Origin: Rikenellaceae bacterium | Lineage (GTDB): Bacteria > Bacteroidota > Bacteroidia > Bacteroidales > Rikenellaceae | NCBI GenBank assembly: GCA_902363575.1 | Contig: CABJAJ010000001.1 | Location: 248,001 to 312,000, forward strand | Length of the DNA stretch: 64,000 nucleotides | Direction of reading: 5' to 3' | Part shown: piece by piece, positions 17,490-26,636 of the stretch | Position numbering within the stretch: position 1 is the stretch's first letter | Layout: every line of letters begins with the position of its first letter | Position numbers and translations under genes: made by a program | Notes under the pieces: model-generated | Told to the model about the DNA's origin: nothing | Databases searched by the model: none | What the model saw: only the letters and a program-made list of their open reading frames with translations

Positions 17490-18746
17490 ATGAAAAAAAT
17501 GCTTTTTGTGGCCGCGGCCGCCCTGTGCGCGTTTACGGCCTGCCGGCAAGATGCTGCCGACATCCATCCGAGTGACAATCCAGATGAACGTACGGCCGAA
17601 CTGGTCGTCCCCGCCGGTTTTGACTGGAGCACTACCCGTGCGGTAGCCTGCGATTTCACGGCGCCCCATCTTTCGCGGGTCGCCCTTTCCGAAACTCCCG
17701 ACGGCGAGCCCGTGGCCCTCTTTTTCGCGGGCGGCGACAGCAGCCCCGTCACCCTGAATCTGCCCGCAACGGCGGATCGGCTCTATGTGCGCTACCAGAC
17801 GGAGGAGGGCTTTTCGGCTGCCGAATCCGTGGCGGTGGGCGCCGACCGCATGACCTATGCCGTATCGCCTCTGGCGAAGGATTACGAGGGCATCGCGGAC
17901 GGCGGTCAGGCCGAAACCGTGGGTGGAGTGATCTACTACCCGGTGCGGGCCAACGGCTGGGGCACGCTCATGTTCGAGGACCTCTGGCCCGCGTACGGCG
18001 ACTACGACTTCAACGACCTGGTGCTGAATTACAAGATCCAGCTTTACATGAACAACAAGAACATGGTCGATGCCATGCTCATCGGGATTCGTGTGAAGGC
18101 CGTGGGCGGGTCGATTCCCTATGACATCTACCTGCGGATGACGGGCGTGCGCGGCGGCCAGATCGACGAAGTGGAGCCCTATTTCAACCAAAATGCCCCC
18201 GAAACGGCCGATATGGTGCAGCTCAACCCGGGCAACAGCGTCAAGGAGCCCGCCGTCTTCCTGTTCCGGGACACCAAGACCCGCAATAACAATCCGGCGG
18301 GGGCGGTTTACGTCAATACCGAGTGGGGGTACGAAGTGCCCGAATCGCAGCTTGCGCAGGTGAGCTACCAGGTTTATTTCCGCAACTCGATCAAGCTCGA
18401 AGACGTGACCTTCGACACGTTCGATTTCTTCCTCGGCCGCGCGGACGAAGCGGGCGGCGGTTTGATGGAGATTCACCGGGGCGGTTTCGCGCCGACCGAA
18501 TACGGTCGTGCGGCTTACGAGCGGCTCCGTGAGGGCAATACCAACATCGACGGGGCGGATTATTACTACTCGAACGACGGGCTGGTCTGGGGGATCAACA
18601 TTCCCGCCGACGTGCAGCACGCTTACGAGAACGTGGATTTTCTGAAGGCTTACCCCGGTTTCGCCCGTTGGGCCCGGTCGGGAGGTGCAACCGACACGGA
18701 CTGGTACCTGCACGGGGTTTCGGAAAACCTTGTGGACAAGCGGTAG
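17490..18746 (+). CDS. LruC/DUF4842 domain lipoprotein
   Basis: A 418-residue exported lipoprotein. The signal peptide ends in the lipobox FTAC, so Cys19 would be lipidated. The mature part carries the LruC-type motif DLWPAYGDYDFNDLVLNYK (about residues 165-183), which resembles calcium-binding acidic loops, followed by a large beta-rich domain ending in YPGFARW and the C-terminal WYLHG. The family is common on Bacteroidetes surfaces with no fixed function. It is monocistronic, has its own promoter and ends at a strong terminator. It interrupts the minus-strand polysaccharide genes, so a surface-polysaccharide link is only positional. Confidence 0.88.
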   Translation: MKKMLFVAAAALCAFTACRQDAADIHPSDNPDERTAELVVPAGFDWSTTRAVACDFTAPHLSRVALSETPDGEPVALFFAGGDSSPVTLNLPATADRLYVRYQTEEGFSAAESVAVGADRMTYAVSPLAKDYEGIADGGQAETVGGVIYYPVRANGWGTLMFEDLWPAYGDYDFNDLVLNYKIQLYMNNKNMVDAMLIGIRVKAVGGSIPYDIYLRMTGVRGGQIDEVEPYFNQNAPETADMVQLNPGNSVKEPAVFLFRDTKTRNNNPAGAVYVNTEWGYEVPESQLAQVSYQVYFRNSIKLEDVTFDTFDFFLGRADEAGGGLMEIHRGGFAPTEYGRAAYERLREGNTNIDGADYYYSNDGLVWGINIPADVQHAYENVDFLKAYPGFARWARSGGATDTDWYLHGVSENLVDKR

Positions 18747-18769
18747 CCGCTTAGGTTCGTATCGCAATG

Positions 18770-18801
18770 AAAACGCTTCCTTATTTAAGGAAGCGTTTTG
18801 T
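18770..18801 (+). terminator. Intrinsic terminator after the LruC gene
   Basis: Perfect 12-base stem AAACGCTTCCTT / AAGGAAGCGTTT with a four-base loop, followed by TTGTTTT. The flanking A and T runs could let it work in both directions, ending also the minus-strand GT4 transcript. Confidence 0.85.
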
Positions 18802-18929
18802 TTTCCCGAATCTGCAGTCCGCAATGCCCGGTCGGCTCCGGGCAGCAGTAACGGCCGCTGACTTTCCCCTCCCGTTTGCACGAGGATTGTGCGGCACTGC
18901 GGGCCGTTGCAGCGGCAAAGCACGGGTCG

Positions 18930-20069
18930 TCAGCCCTGCGGCTTCGTCCCGATTTTCCGGTAGAGCGACAGCAGTTGCTCGGCCGTGCGCTTCCACGAGA
19001 AGGAGCCGACGCGATGGAGCCCATAGGCGATCTGTCCGCGGCGGATGTCCTCGTCGCTCTCGAGCGCAACCAGGCGGGCGGCGATTTCGTCGGGGTTGGT
19101 CGGATCGACGAGCATGGCGCCCCGGCCCGCAATCTCGGGAATGGCCGAAGTGTCGGAGGTGATAACGGGGGTCCCGCAGGCCATCGCCTCGAGGATCGGG
19201 ATGCCGAAACTTTCGCGCAGCGACGTGTAGAGGAAGGCGAACGCCCCGTTGTAGATGGCCGGCAGGTCGGCATGGGGGATGTAGCCGACGATGCGGAGCA
19301 TCGGGCGGATGCGCTCCAGGTCGAGTCGTTCGAGCAGCGCTTCGACCTCCTCTTCCTGCAGGTCGGCGATCAGCAGCGGCCGCGGAGTGGCCGACAGCCG
19401 GAGGTAGGCGGCATAGGCGCGGAGCGTGCCTGCGGTGTTCTTTTTGGGGTCGGTGTTGCCCAGGAAGAGCAGGTAACCGCCTTCGGCGAGGTAGCGCGCC
19501 GTGACCACGCGGCAGGCGGCCTTGTCCAGCACCCGGAAGCGGGGGTTGTAGCCGTTGTGTATGGCGACGACGGCCTCTTCGCGCAGGCCGAGGGCCGTGC
19601 GTATGCGGTCGCGCTCGAAGGCCGAGACCGTGACGATACGGCTGCACCGCCTCAGGATACGGGGCACCACCAGCCGGCGGTAGATGCGCCCCATCTGCTG
19701 GTAGAGCGAGCTGTTGCGCCCCGCCTGACGCTCCAGAAAGATGATGTCGTGCAGGGTGACCACCAGCCGCGTGCCGGCGCCGTGGAGCGGCGCCGTGTTG
19801 CTGGTGCAGTGGAGCAGGTCGGGGCGGATGCGGCGCAGCGCCCGCGGCAGAGCCACCTGCTCCCACAGCGGGTAGCTCGGGCAGCGGAGTTCCACGATGT
19901 GGAAATTGTCGGTGGCTTCCAGACAGCGGTCCTCGCCCGGTGCGACCAGGATGAAATATTCGTTTTCATGGTCGAGCTCCTGGAGGCAGCGGATGCTCTC
20001 CAGAGCGACGAAATCCATTCCGTGCTTGTTGCGGCGGAAGATGCGCTGCGCTTCGATGGCTATTTTCAT
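18930..20069 (-). CDS. Family 4 glycosyltransferase
   Basis: A 379-residue GT-B glycosyltransferase. The N-terminal domain has IAIEAQRIFRRNKHGMDF and a TLHDIIFLE stretch. The C-terminal domain shows FLGNTDPKKNT, the VGYIPHADLPAIYNGAFAF region and the donor-binding ESFGIPILEAMACGTPV (the E-x7-E motif), which is textbook GT4. It is the last gene of the first polysaccharide unit, overlapping the preceding GT2 by four bases. Confidence 0.92.
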   Translation of the reverse strand: MKIAIEAQRIFRRNKHGMDFVALESIRCLQELDHENEYFILVAPGEDRCLEATDNFHIVELRCPSYPLWEQVALPRALRRIRPDLLHCTSNTAPLHGAGTRLVVTLHDIIFLERQAGRNSSLYQQMGRIYRRLVVPRILRRCSRIVTVSAFERDRIRTALGLREEAVVAIHNGYNPRFRVLDKAACRVVTARYLAEGGYLLFLGNTDPKKNTAGTLRAYAAYLRLSATPRPLLIADLQEEEVEALLERLDLERIRPMLRIVGYIPHADLPAIYNGAFAFLYTSLRESFGIPILEAMACGTPVITSDTSAIPEIAGRGAMLVDPTNPDEIAARLVALESDEDIRRGQIAYGLHRVGSFSWKRTAEQLLSLYRKIGTKPQG

Positions 20070-21241
20070 GGCTTAACTTCGGTTTTTCCGTGTTCGGTGT
20101 GGATGAAACGGCGGTTCACGCCCCGGAGTCGGAACAGGTTGGCCGCCATCAGCAGGAAGAGTACGGGCGTGCGCCGCAGAGCCCGTTTGAGCCGCTCGTC
20201 CATCAGCTCGTCGGGCAGGGCGAACGCCAGAGCGAAGAGCAAGAGCAGCAGAGCCACCCACCACTTGACGCACCATGCCGTCGCGACCAGCGTGGTCAGC
20301 AGCGCCAGCAGGGGAATCAGCCCGAGCAGCAGGATGCGCGGGGGCATCATCCACTGCACCAGCTTGTCGATGTAATCGAGGTTGCCCGACAGGACGGCGC
20401 CGGGCAGGTCGCGCACGGCCCGCGCGAGCGAGCCCGCCTGTGCCGCCAGCCACCGCCGCCGCTGGTTGTAGAAGTTGGCTTCGCTGCGTACCTTTTCGTC
20501 ATAGACCACCGCGTCGTCGAGGTATTCGATGTAGATGCGCTCGCGCAGCAGCAGGGCCTCCAGCTCCTTGTCCTCCCCGGCCGTGCTGACCCGGCCGATG
20601 TGCTCGCAGAACCACTTGTGGTCGAAAGCCATGCCCGAGCCGATCAGGGCCGACGAGAGGCCGAGGGCCACGTGGCCCCGGCGGAAGATGGCGTTGTTGA
20701 TCTCTTCGCTCGCGGCGTCCAGCAGCGCCGTGTCGGTGTCGGTGTTGAGGGCTTTGCGGTGTCCCTGTACGGCTCCCGCCCCCGAACAGAAGGCCTCGTT
20801 TACTTTGCGCAGGAAGTCCGGGGCGGCGATGTTGTCCACGTCGAGAATCGCCACCAGGTCGGCGGCGTCGGGCCCCAGCCGCTCGGCCACCAGGTTGAGG
20901 GCCCGGGCCTTGGAGCTTTCGGCGAAGTCGGCGACCAGCAGCCGGATCGGGAGGGCGGCGAGCCGCCGGAGGCTTTCGGGGCGGAACTTGTCGGCGACCA
21001 CCACCACCTCGAAGCGGTCGCGGGGGTACTCCTGCGCGAGCGCCGCCTCGATAGCGGGGCCGATCACGTCGTCTCCCTTGTATGCGGGGATCACCACGGC
21101 GAAGCGGTGCATCTTCGACGCCGGCGGAAAGGGATCCCGGCGACGGTGCATCGAGAAGAGGGCGAAGACGAAGAGGTAGAGGGCGGGGAGTCCCAGCCCG
21201 ATGAAGAGCACCAGGTCGAGGATGCGGAGCGTGAGGATCAT
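20066..21241 (-). CDS. Membrane GT2 glycosyltransferase
   Basis: A 391-residue protein with N-terminal membrane helices (about 5-28), a GT-A core (VVIPAYKGDDVIGPAIEA, ILDVDNIAAPDF as the metal-binding DxD, GEDKELEALLL as the catalytic acidic motif, then QRRRWLAAQ matching QxxRW) and C-terminal helices (about 300-350). The QxxRW motif places it near cellulose-synthase-like processive or polymer-forming GT2 enzymes. It overlaps its neighbours by four bases on both sides. Confidence 0.9.
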   Translation of the reverse strand: MILTLRILDLVLFIGLGLPALYLFVFALFSMHRRRDPFPPASKMHRFAVVIPAYKGDDVIGPAIEAALAQEYPRDRFEVVVVADKFRPESLRRLAALPIRLLVADFAESSKARALNLVAERLGPDAADLVAILDVDNIAAPDFLRKVNEAFCSGAGAVQGHRKALNTDTDTALLDAASEEINNAIFRRGHVALGLSSALIGSGMAFDHKWFCEHIGRVSTAGEDKELEALLLRERIYIEYLDDAVVYDEKVRSEANFYNQRRRWLAAQAGSLARAVRDLPGAVLSGNLDYIDKLVQWMMPPRILLLGLIPLLALLTTLVATAWCVKWWVALLLLLFALAFALPDELMDERLKRALRRTPVLFLLMAANLFRLRGVNRRFIHTEHGKTEVKP

Positions 21242-22140
21242 GGTCGGTGGGGTTTGTCGTCCGCCTCGAGGCGGAAGTAGTCGCGGGCGCCCCGCAAGGC
21301 GGCCCCGGCCAGATCGCTGCGTCCGTGCAACAGGTTGAGGACGACGGATTTCGGCAATGCGACGGCGGTTTGGTAGAGCACCGAGAGCCGCCGTGCGGCG
21401 CCCCGGCGGTTGCGGCGGGCGAAGAGCAGGCGGTTGCGGGTGAGGTAGTAGGTTTTCAATGGGCTGGCCGGGCCGGTGGTGCGGCTCTCCTTGTGGAAAA
21501 CCGTGCAGCGCGGTTCGTAACCGATGCGGTAGCCGGCGTCCGTGATGCGCTGCGACCAGTCGAGTTCCTCATAATAGAGGAAGTACATTTCGGGCATCGC
21601 GCCCGCCTTGAGGATGGCCTCGCGCCGCACCATCATGGCGGCGCCGTGGGCATAGGGGGTTTCGCAGGGCGTGTCCCAGCGTCCGTCATCCGGCTCCCCG
21701 AAGCCGATGAGGGCGTTGCGCAGCGTGACGGGGGTGAGCGGCGTGTAGCCCGCGAACTGAACGCTCCTGGGCGGGTCGAAGAATCGGATCTTGGGGCAGA
21801 CGGCCCCCAGCTCAGGCTCCCGGTCGAGCCGTTCGGCCAGCAGGTGCAGCGTGTCCTGCTCCACCTCGGTGTCGTTGTTCAGCAGCAGCAGGTATTGCCC
21901 CGAGGCGGCGGCGATCCCGAGGTTGTTGCCGCCGGCGAAGCCCAGGTTGCGGTGGCTGCGGATGGCACGGATGTGCGGATGGCGTGCGCAGAGCAGGGCC
22001 GCCTCGTCCGTGCGCGAACCGTTGTCCACCACGATCACTTCGAGGGGCGTATGCACATGGCACTCCAACGAGCGGATAAGCGCCGAGGTGAGCTCCCAAC
22101 CGTTGTAGTTTACCGTGACGACCGAAATCATGGGTTTCAT
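21238..22140 (-). CDS. Rhamnosyltransferase-like GT2 glycosyltransferase
   Basis: A 300-residue soluble GT-A enzyme: SVVTVNYNGWELTSALI, VVDNGSRTDE, NLGFAGGNNLGI, LLLNNDTEVE (metal site) and the acceptor region YEELDWSQRI. This pattern is shared with WbbL/RfbF-type rhamnosyltransferases, though the sugar cannot be fixed from sequence. It is coupled by four-base overlaps to the Wzy-like gene upstream and the GT2 gene downstream. Confidence 0.9.
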   Translation of the reverse strand: MKPMISVVTVNYNGWELTSALIRSLECHVHTPLEVIVVDNGSRTDEAALLCARHPHIRAIRSHRNLGFAGGNNLGIAAASGQYLLLLNNDTEVEQDTLHLLAERLDREPELGAVCPKIRFFDPPRSVQFAGYTPLTPVTLRNALIGFGEPDDGRWDTPCETPYAHGAAMMVRREAILKAGAMPEMYFLYYEELDWSQRITDAGYRIGYEPRCTVFHKESRTTGPASPLKTYYLTRNRLLFARRNRRGAARRLSVLYQTAVALPKSVVLNLLHGRSDLAGAALRGARDYFRLEADDKPHRP

Positions 22141-23627
22141 GCCTTGCCGGGGATTTGGGCGGCCGGAGCCTGGTCGGTCGGCGCGAGTTCGCGGTCGAAA
22201 CGCGGGGAGAGGAAGATCAGGGCCATGAAGACGTACATCATGGCTCCGTTGGGTATCTGTCCGAAGATTTCATTGGCATAGGAGGCGACGGCCACGCCGA
22301 AGATGCCGGCTGTCAGGGCTGCGGTGAACCCTTTGACGCGGGAGTCCCGCAGGCGGTACATGACCAGGAAGACTCCCCGCCCGACGGCGTAGCAGAGCAC
22401 CGCGAGGTGGAGCAGCAGGCCGACGATGCCCGTTTCGACCCATACCATCACGAACCACGAGTCGGTGGGGATTTGCGAGGTTTCGGCCTCGGGAGCGTAG
22501 GCCAGGGCTTTGCCGCCGCCGTGCCCCAGTCCGGCGCCGAAGGGTTTGTCGCGCATGATCGTGCGCAGTTTGGCCTGATTCTCCATGCGCAGCACGAAAG
22601 ACTTGTCCTGCAGGTTGAAAGCGCTGCGGGCCCGCCGGATCACCGCGTTGCCCTGGCCGATGGTCGTATAGTTCAGGAAGAGGAAAACCCCCAGCAGCAG
22701 CACGGCGCCCGTGAGGATGATTTTCACGCGGCGCGACATCACGATGAACAGGGCGTAACCGGCGAAAGGGACCGCCAGGGCGCTGCGGGTACCCGATATG
22801 AGCATGCCGTAGCATGCGGCGGCGGCGACGGCCACCATGTAGAGTCGCATCCACGGGTTACGGTAGTAGAGGGATGCGATCGAAAGGACGACCATCGAAA
22901 GCCCCATGCTCGAGCCGAAGTTGGCCGCGTCGCTGAAAAACGAGAAGTAGCGCACGCCCGTCGAGAGCAGGTGCGTGGTGCGTCCGCCCTCGTAAAAAAG
23001 CCAGTTGATCTCGGCCGGCGAGAACCCGATGAATTTCTGGATGCAGGCCTTCCCCACGGCCAGCAGCGTAAGCACCGACCAGAGGCCCAGCAGGGCGGGC
23101 AGGTACTTGTAGCGGTCGAAGGAGACCGCTGTAAGAATGACGATCAGCAGGAAATAGAGCGCATAGGAGCGGATTGCGGTCATGGCGACTCCGAATGCCG
23201 CGGCGTTGGGGTTGGTGAGCTCCAGCACGCAGTAGATCAGCCAGAGCAGTGCGGCGAGGGTGAGCCCGTTGCGTGCACGGGACCATCCCACCCCTCCGTA
23301 GAGCGTGCGGAAAAGCAGCACCGCGAAGTTGAAGAGGATCGCCGCGTCGAGGATCAGCCCGATCGGGAACGAGACCCAATGGCGCAGGGCCATGATGAAG
23401 TAGTTGATCGTGAACAACCCGAGCATCGCCCACCCCGGACGGTAAACGGCCACGATGGTCACGCAGGCCACCATCGGCAGGCAGGCCACGGCAGCCCCGG
23501 CCAGGCCGAAGCGGAGCGTGGCATAGCCCACGGCGAAGATGCCGGCCAGCAGCAGGCCGTAAACGGCCAGCCGGGGCACGGAGAGTTCCGCCGGCCATTG
23601 CGAGAAAGGCTGTTTGTTCAGGGGCAT
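22137..23627 (-). CDS. O-antigen ligase / Wzy-like polymerase
   Basis: A 496-residue membrane protein with about 12 predicted helices and a periplasmic loop (about 310-390) containing GAGLGHGGGKALAYAPEAE and DSWFVMVWVETGIVGLL, the pattern of the Wzy_C (O-antigen ligase/polymerase) family. With the flippase and Wzz-like protein in the locus, it is probably the polymerase of a Wzy-dependent exopolysaccharide; a ligase role cannot be excluded. It lies nine bases after the Wzz/Wzc gene. Confidence 0.86.
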   Translation of the reverse strand: MPLNKQPFSQWPAELSVPRLAVYGLLLAGIFAVGYATLRFGLAGAAVACLPMVACVTIVAVYRPGWAMLGLFTINYFIMALRHWVSFPIGLILDAAILFNFAVLLFRTLYGGVGWSRARNGLTLAALLWLIYCVLELTNPNAAAFGVAMTAIRSYALYFLLIVILTAVSFDRYKYLPALLGLWSVLTLLAVGKACIQKFIGFSPAEINWLFYEGGRTTHLLSTGVRYFSFFSDAANFGSSMGLSMVVLSIASLYYRNPWMRLYMVAVAAAACYGMLISGTRSALAVPFAGYALFIVMSRRVKIILTGAVLLLGVFLFLNYTTIGQGNAVIRRARSAFNLQDKSFVLRMENQAKLRTIMRDKPFGAGLGHGGGKALAYAPEAETSQIPTDSWFVMVWVETGIVGLLLHLAVLCYAVGRGVFLVMYRLRDSRVKGFTAALTAGIFGVAVASYANEIFGQIPNGAMMYVFMALIFLSPRFDRELAPTDQAPAAQIPGKA

Positions 23628-23636
23628 GGCTCGGGG

Positions 23637-25820
23637 TCAGCGGTCCACCGAGGTGAACCCGAATTGGTAGAAGCGGTAGCCCAGTTTGCGCAGGCGCGAA
23701 TAGGGCGGGAGCAGGCCGGTGAAGGTTTCGACCACTTCGCGGCGGGCCTTGTTCAGGTAGAGCATCACGGGGGTTTCGTCGCTCAGGGCGACCGTCTTGT
23801 CGAAGAGGGTCTGGTCGGTATCCTTCCATACCCGGTTCGCGCGGACGACCATCAGGTTGAGCGCGGCACTCCGCAGCAGCTCTTTCGGCACGGAGCAGCG
23901 TGCCAGGGGCGGGTATTCGACCAGTACGACGTCGGCGTCGGCCAGGGGCGTGTCGCCGCTGCGGTCGCGGGCGAAGTCCCCGAGGCGGTGAGCCAGCAGG
24001 AACTCCTTGCTGTCGGGGTTGAAATCCCTGTTCCAGGAGACCACGCGCACGGCGAGTCCCGTTTCGCGCATGTGTGCGGCGAGCTGCTCCGTGATGAGGC
24101 TCTTGCCATCGCCCGGCTCGGTGCTCAGCACATTGATGACGTTGGGGCTCTCCGGCCGGAAGTAGTTGAGTACGGCATTGCTCAGGTAGCGGGCGGCGGC
24201 CTGTTGGTAGGTGCGCGTATAGCGGCGTGCCCGCAGCGTGCCCGCGCCGGGGAAGGCTCCCAGCACGCGGCCGCCGGTGATGCGTTCGGTGCGGATCTTG
24301 TCCCTGAGGGTGCGGTCGAGCAGCTCGAGCAGGATGAAGAATCCGAGGATGAAGAAAAGCGTCCCCAGGAATGCCGTGACCACCATGAGCTTGCGTTTGC
24401 TCGGCTCGGGGCTGAGCGGCAGCACGGGCGGGTTGATGATCTTCAGGGTTGCGGAGGACATCTGCAGGCTCTTCTGTTTGAGCCGCGCCGAGTTGAGGGC
24501 GTGCAGGATCGAGAGGTAATTCTCCTTGAGGAACTGGATGTTGCGCTCCTTGCGGTTGAGCGTCGAACCGATGGGGGAGAAGAGTTCGTACTGGCGGTCG
24601 AGCTTCTCTTTCTGCGCTTTCATCACCTCCAGCTTGGCGCTCGACTGCTCGAACAGGAGCACGGCGTTGAGCCACTCCGAAATCATCGAGGGGGTCGAAA
24701 GGCCCTCCTTGGTGTATTGCTGGAGCGCGATGTCGGCGGTGATCTGTTGCAGGTCGCGGCTGAGGGAGTCGAGTTCAAACTTGAGCCGGTGCGTCTGTGC
24801 CCGTCCGGGGGTCTGCACCTTCGGCAGACTGTCGCTCTGGAAGGCTTCGGCCGCGGCGATCTGGTAATGGCGGTCCGAAATCTCGTGGAGTTTCTGCAGG
24901 AAGAGGGCGTTGTTGCGGAACGTCTTGAGCGGCTCGATTTTCTTTTCGATGGTTTCGATCTGCTGGCGCGAGCTGTTGTAGTCGAGCAGGATGTCCTGCA
25001 ATTTGAGCTCATAGTCGCGCGTGAGGGCCGCGATGTGGCGGGTCTGCTCGTCGTAGTGGATGATGTGGTTGGCCACGTTGTACTGCGTGAGGGAGTCCTC
25101 CTGGTCGTGGAGCTCCTTATTGACCCGGGCGAGCTCTTTCTCGAAGTAGGCGATCACGTCGTTGGTCTCGCCGAAACGCAGGTCGCGGTACTGCCGCACG
25201 AACTCCTGGTTGAGCAGCAGCAGGGTGTTGTAAACGATGCCGGGATCGTCGTTGGTGTAGCTCACTTCGAGCATGTCGCTGCTCCCGAGCCGCTTGACCT
25301 TGATCTTGCGCAGGGCGTCGTAGCTGTAATGGCGGTGGTTCCACAGGAACATGCCGTAAACATGGTTTTCGCGGTCGCGCTGCTCGTAGCGCCACAGATT
25401 GGCCAGCGTCACCGAATCGTCGGTGCGATCCACCAGGTCGAGCACCTCCTGCGGAGTCTTGTTTTCGAGGATGCGGTACGAACGCGCGGTCATGTAGCTG
25501 TTGTCCCGGTCGGGCTGGCCGTAGGATAGATCCTGGGCGTAGAGCTGCATGGAGACGTTCTTGAGGGTGGTCTGCGAGGTGATGATGTTGATGAGGTTGT
25601 CCACCGCATTGTTGATGATGTTCCAGTCCTGCTTCTGCCCCTGTCCCGACTCGATGTCATAGCCCGAGACGATGCCCGTGTAGATGGTCGAGGTGGAGGA
25701 GTATTTGCGCGGCGCGGAGCCGAGTTTGACATAGACGATCAGGGCCACCAGCAGCGGGCAGAGGATCAGCCAGTAGCGGATGCGGTAGAGGAACCGGAAG
25801 ATGTAGGTCAGGTAATTCAT
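23637..25820 (-). CDS. Wzz/GumC-type co-polymerase with degenerate tyrosine-kinase-like domain
   Basis: A 727-residue polysaccharide co-polymerase. It has an N-terminal membrane helix (about 15-33), a long periplasmic coiled-coil region (to about 490), a second helix (about 480-505) and a cytoplasmic ATPase-like domain. Walker A is kept as STEPGDGKS (Lys near 573). The Walker A' position reads VVSWNRDFNPDS instead of an aspartate-rich IDADLR-type motif, Walker B is DVVLVEYPP, and there is no C-terminal tyrosine cluster. It should set chain length and organise export, but autokinase activity is doubtful. Its neighbours are the short TolC-like gene and the Wzy-like gene. Confidence 0.9.
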   Translation of the reverse strand: MNYLTYIFRFLYRIRYWLILCPLLVALIVYVKLGSAPRKYSSTSTIYTGIVSGYDIESGQGQKQDWNIINNAVDNLINIITSQTTLKNVSMQLYAQDLSYGQPDRDNSYMTARSYRILENKTPQEVLDLVDRTDDSVTLANLWRYEQRDRENHVYGMFLWNHRHYSYDALRKIKVKRLGSSDMLEVSYTNDDPGIVYNTLLLLNQEFVRQYRDLRFGETNDVIAYFEKELARVNKELHDQEDSLTQYNVANHIIHYDEQTRHIAALTRDYELKLQDILLDYNSSRQQIETIEKKIEPLKTFRNNALFLQKLHEISDRHYQIAAAEAFQSDSLPKVQTPGRAQTHRLKFELDSLSRDLQQITADIALQQYTKEGLSTPSMISEWLNAVLLFEQSSAKLEVMKAQKEKLDRQYELFSPIGSTLNRKERNIQFLKENYLSILHALNSARLKQKSLQMSSATLKIINPPVLPLSPEPSKRKLMVVTAFLGTLFFILGFFILLELLDRTLRDKIRTERITGGRVLGAFPGAGTLRARRYTRTYQQAAARYLSNAVLNYFRPESPNVINVLSTEPGDGKSLITEQLAAHMRETGLAVRVVSWNRDFNPDSKEFLLAHRLGDFARDRSGDTPLADADVVLVEYPPLARCSVPKELLRSAALNLMVVRANRVWKDTDQTLFDKTVALSDETPVMLYLNKARREVVETFTGLLPPYSRLRKLGYRFYQFGFTSVDR

Positions 25821-25832
25821 GGTCGGGGGCGG

Positions 25833-26627
25833 TTAGCGGTTGATGATGCGCGTGCTGGTGAGTACCTCCAGCCGGAGCAGGGCGCTGTTCAGGGCCGCGC
25901 GGGTCTGTTCGTATTCCCGGATGGCCGTGTTCTCGATGCTTTTCTGGCGGCTGAGCATCTGCGCGTCGATCGAGCCGTTCACGAAGTCGGTTTCCGACAC
26001 GGCGTACTGCGCCCGCGCGTGCACCATGCTGCTGGCCGCGCTCTGGAGGATCGCCAGATTCTCGGTCACCTGCGTATAGGCATCGATCACCTTCAGGCTC
26101 AGGTCGTCATACCAACGGTCGATCTCGTACTGGATGCTTTCGATGCGGGTTTTCTGTTTCTTGATCTTGTTGCGGCGGTCGAAGAGCTCCTCCAGCGGCA
26201 TGGAGAAAGTCACGCCGACGTTCCAGTAGCTCTGCTCGCGGCCTGTGTTCAAGGCGGGAACGGGCTGCCCATCAACGATGTAGGCCGAGTTGTAGATGTC
26301 AGTCGAGCCGTAGCTGTAATTGGCGTTGAGCTTGATATATTTGAGCCATGTGCGGCGGATGCTCCGCAGCTCGCGTTCCTCCTCCTCCTTGTTGGAGTTG
26401 TAGTATTGCACCTGGGGGCTGTTCTTGGCGTTTTCGAGCAGCACGTGCAGCGGCGGCAACTGGATGGTAGCGTAATCTTCGGCCGTGAGCTGCGAAAAGT
26501 CGCTGTAGGGAACCGGATCGCGCGACGGGGTCATGCGGCCGTCGGAGTCGGCGTGTTCCTGCGCAGCGGTCGGGAGCGAGAACGGCAGCAGGAGCAGCGT
26601 CAGAATGGGTATGATTCGGATTTTCAT
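25833..26627 (-). CDS. Short TolC-like outer-membrane protein
   Basis: A 264-residue secreted protein with a cleavable signal peptide (about 1-22, ending TAAQE). It has one TolC-like repeat: LHVLLENAKNSPQ, a beta-like stretch with NANYSYGST and QSYWNVGVTFSMPLEELFDRR, and two long helices. TolC monomers normally have two such repeats and more than 400 residues, so this one is about half size. It may assemble with more subunits or act as an accessory. Placed between the sugar transferase and Wzz genes, it would help export the polysaccharide. Confidence 0.78.
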   Translation of the reverse strand: MKIRIIPILTLLLLPFSLPTAAQEHADSDGRMTPSRDPVPYSDFSQLTAEDYATIQLPPLHVLLENAKNSPQVQYYNSNKEEEERELRSIRRTWLKYIKLNANYSYGSTDIYNSAYIVDGQPVPALNTGREQSYWNVGVTFSMPLEELFDRRNKIKKQKTRIESIQYEIDRWYDDLSLKVIDAYTQVTENLAILQSAASSMVHARAQYAVSETDFVNGSIDAQMLSRQKSIENTAIREYEQTRAALNSALLRLEVLTSTRIINR

Positions 26628-26636
26628 AGGGCGTGG

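Noticed and set aside
22155..25529. 1124-codon plus-strand open frame opposite the Wzy and Wzz/Wzc genes
   Set aside because: It is antisense to two recognisable membrane proteins and its translation is low in hydrophobic structure and rich in His, Gln and Val, as expected for a shadow frame.
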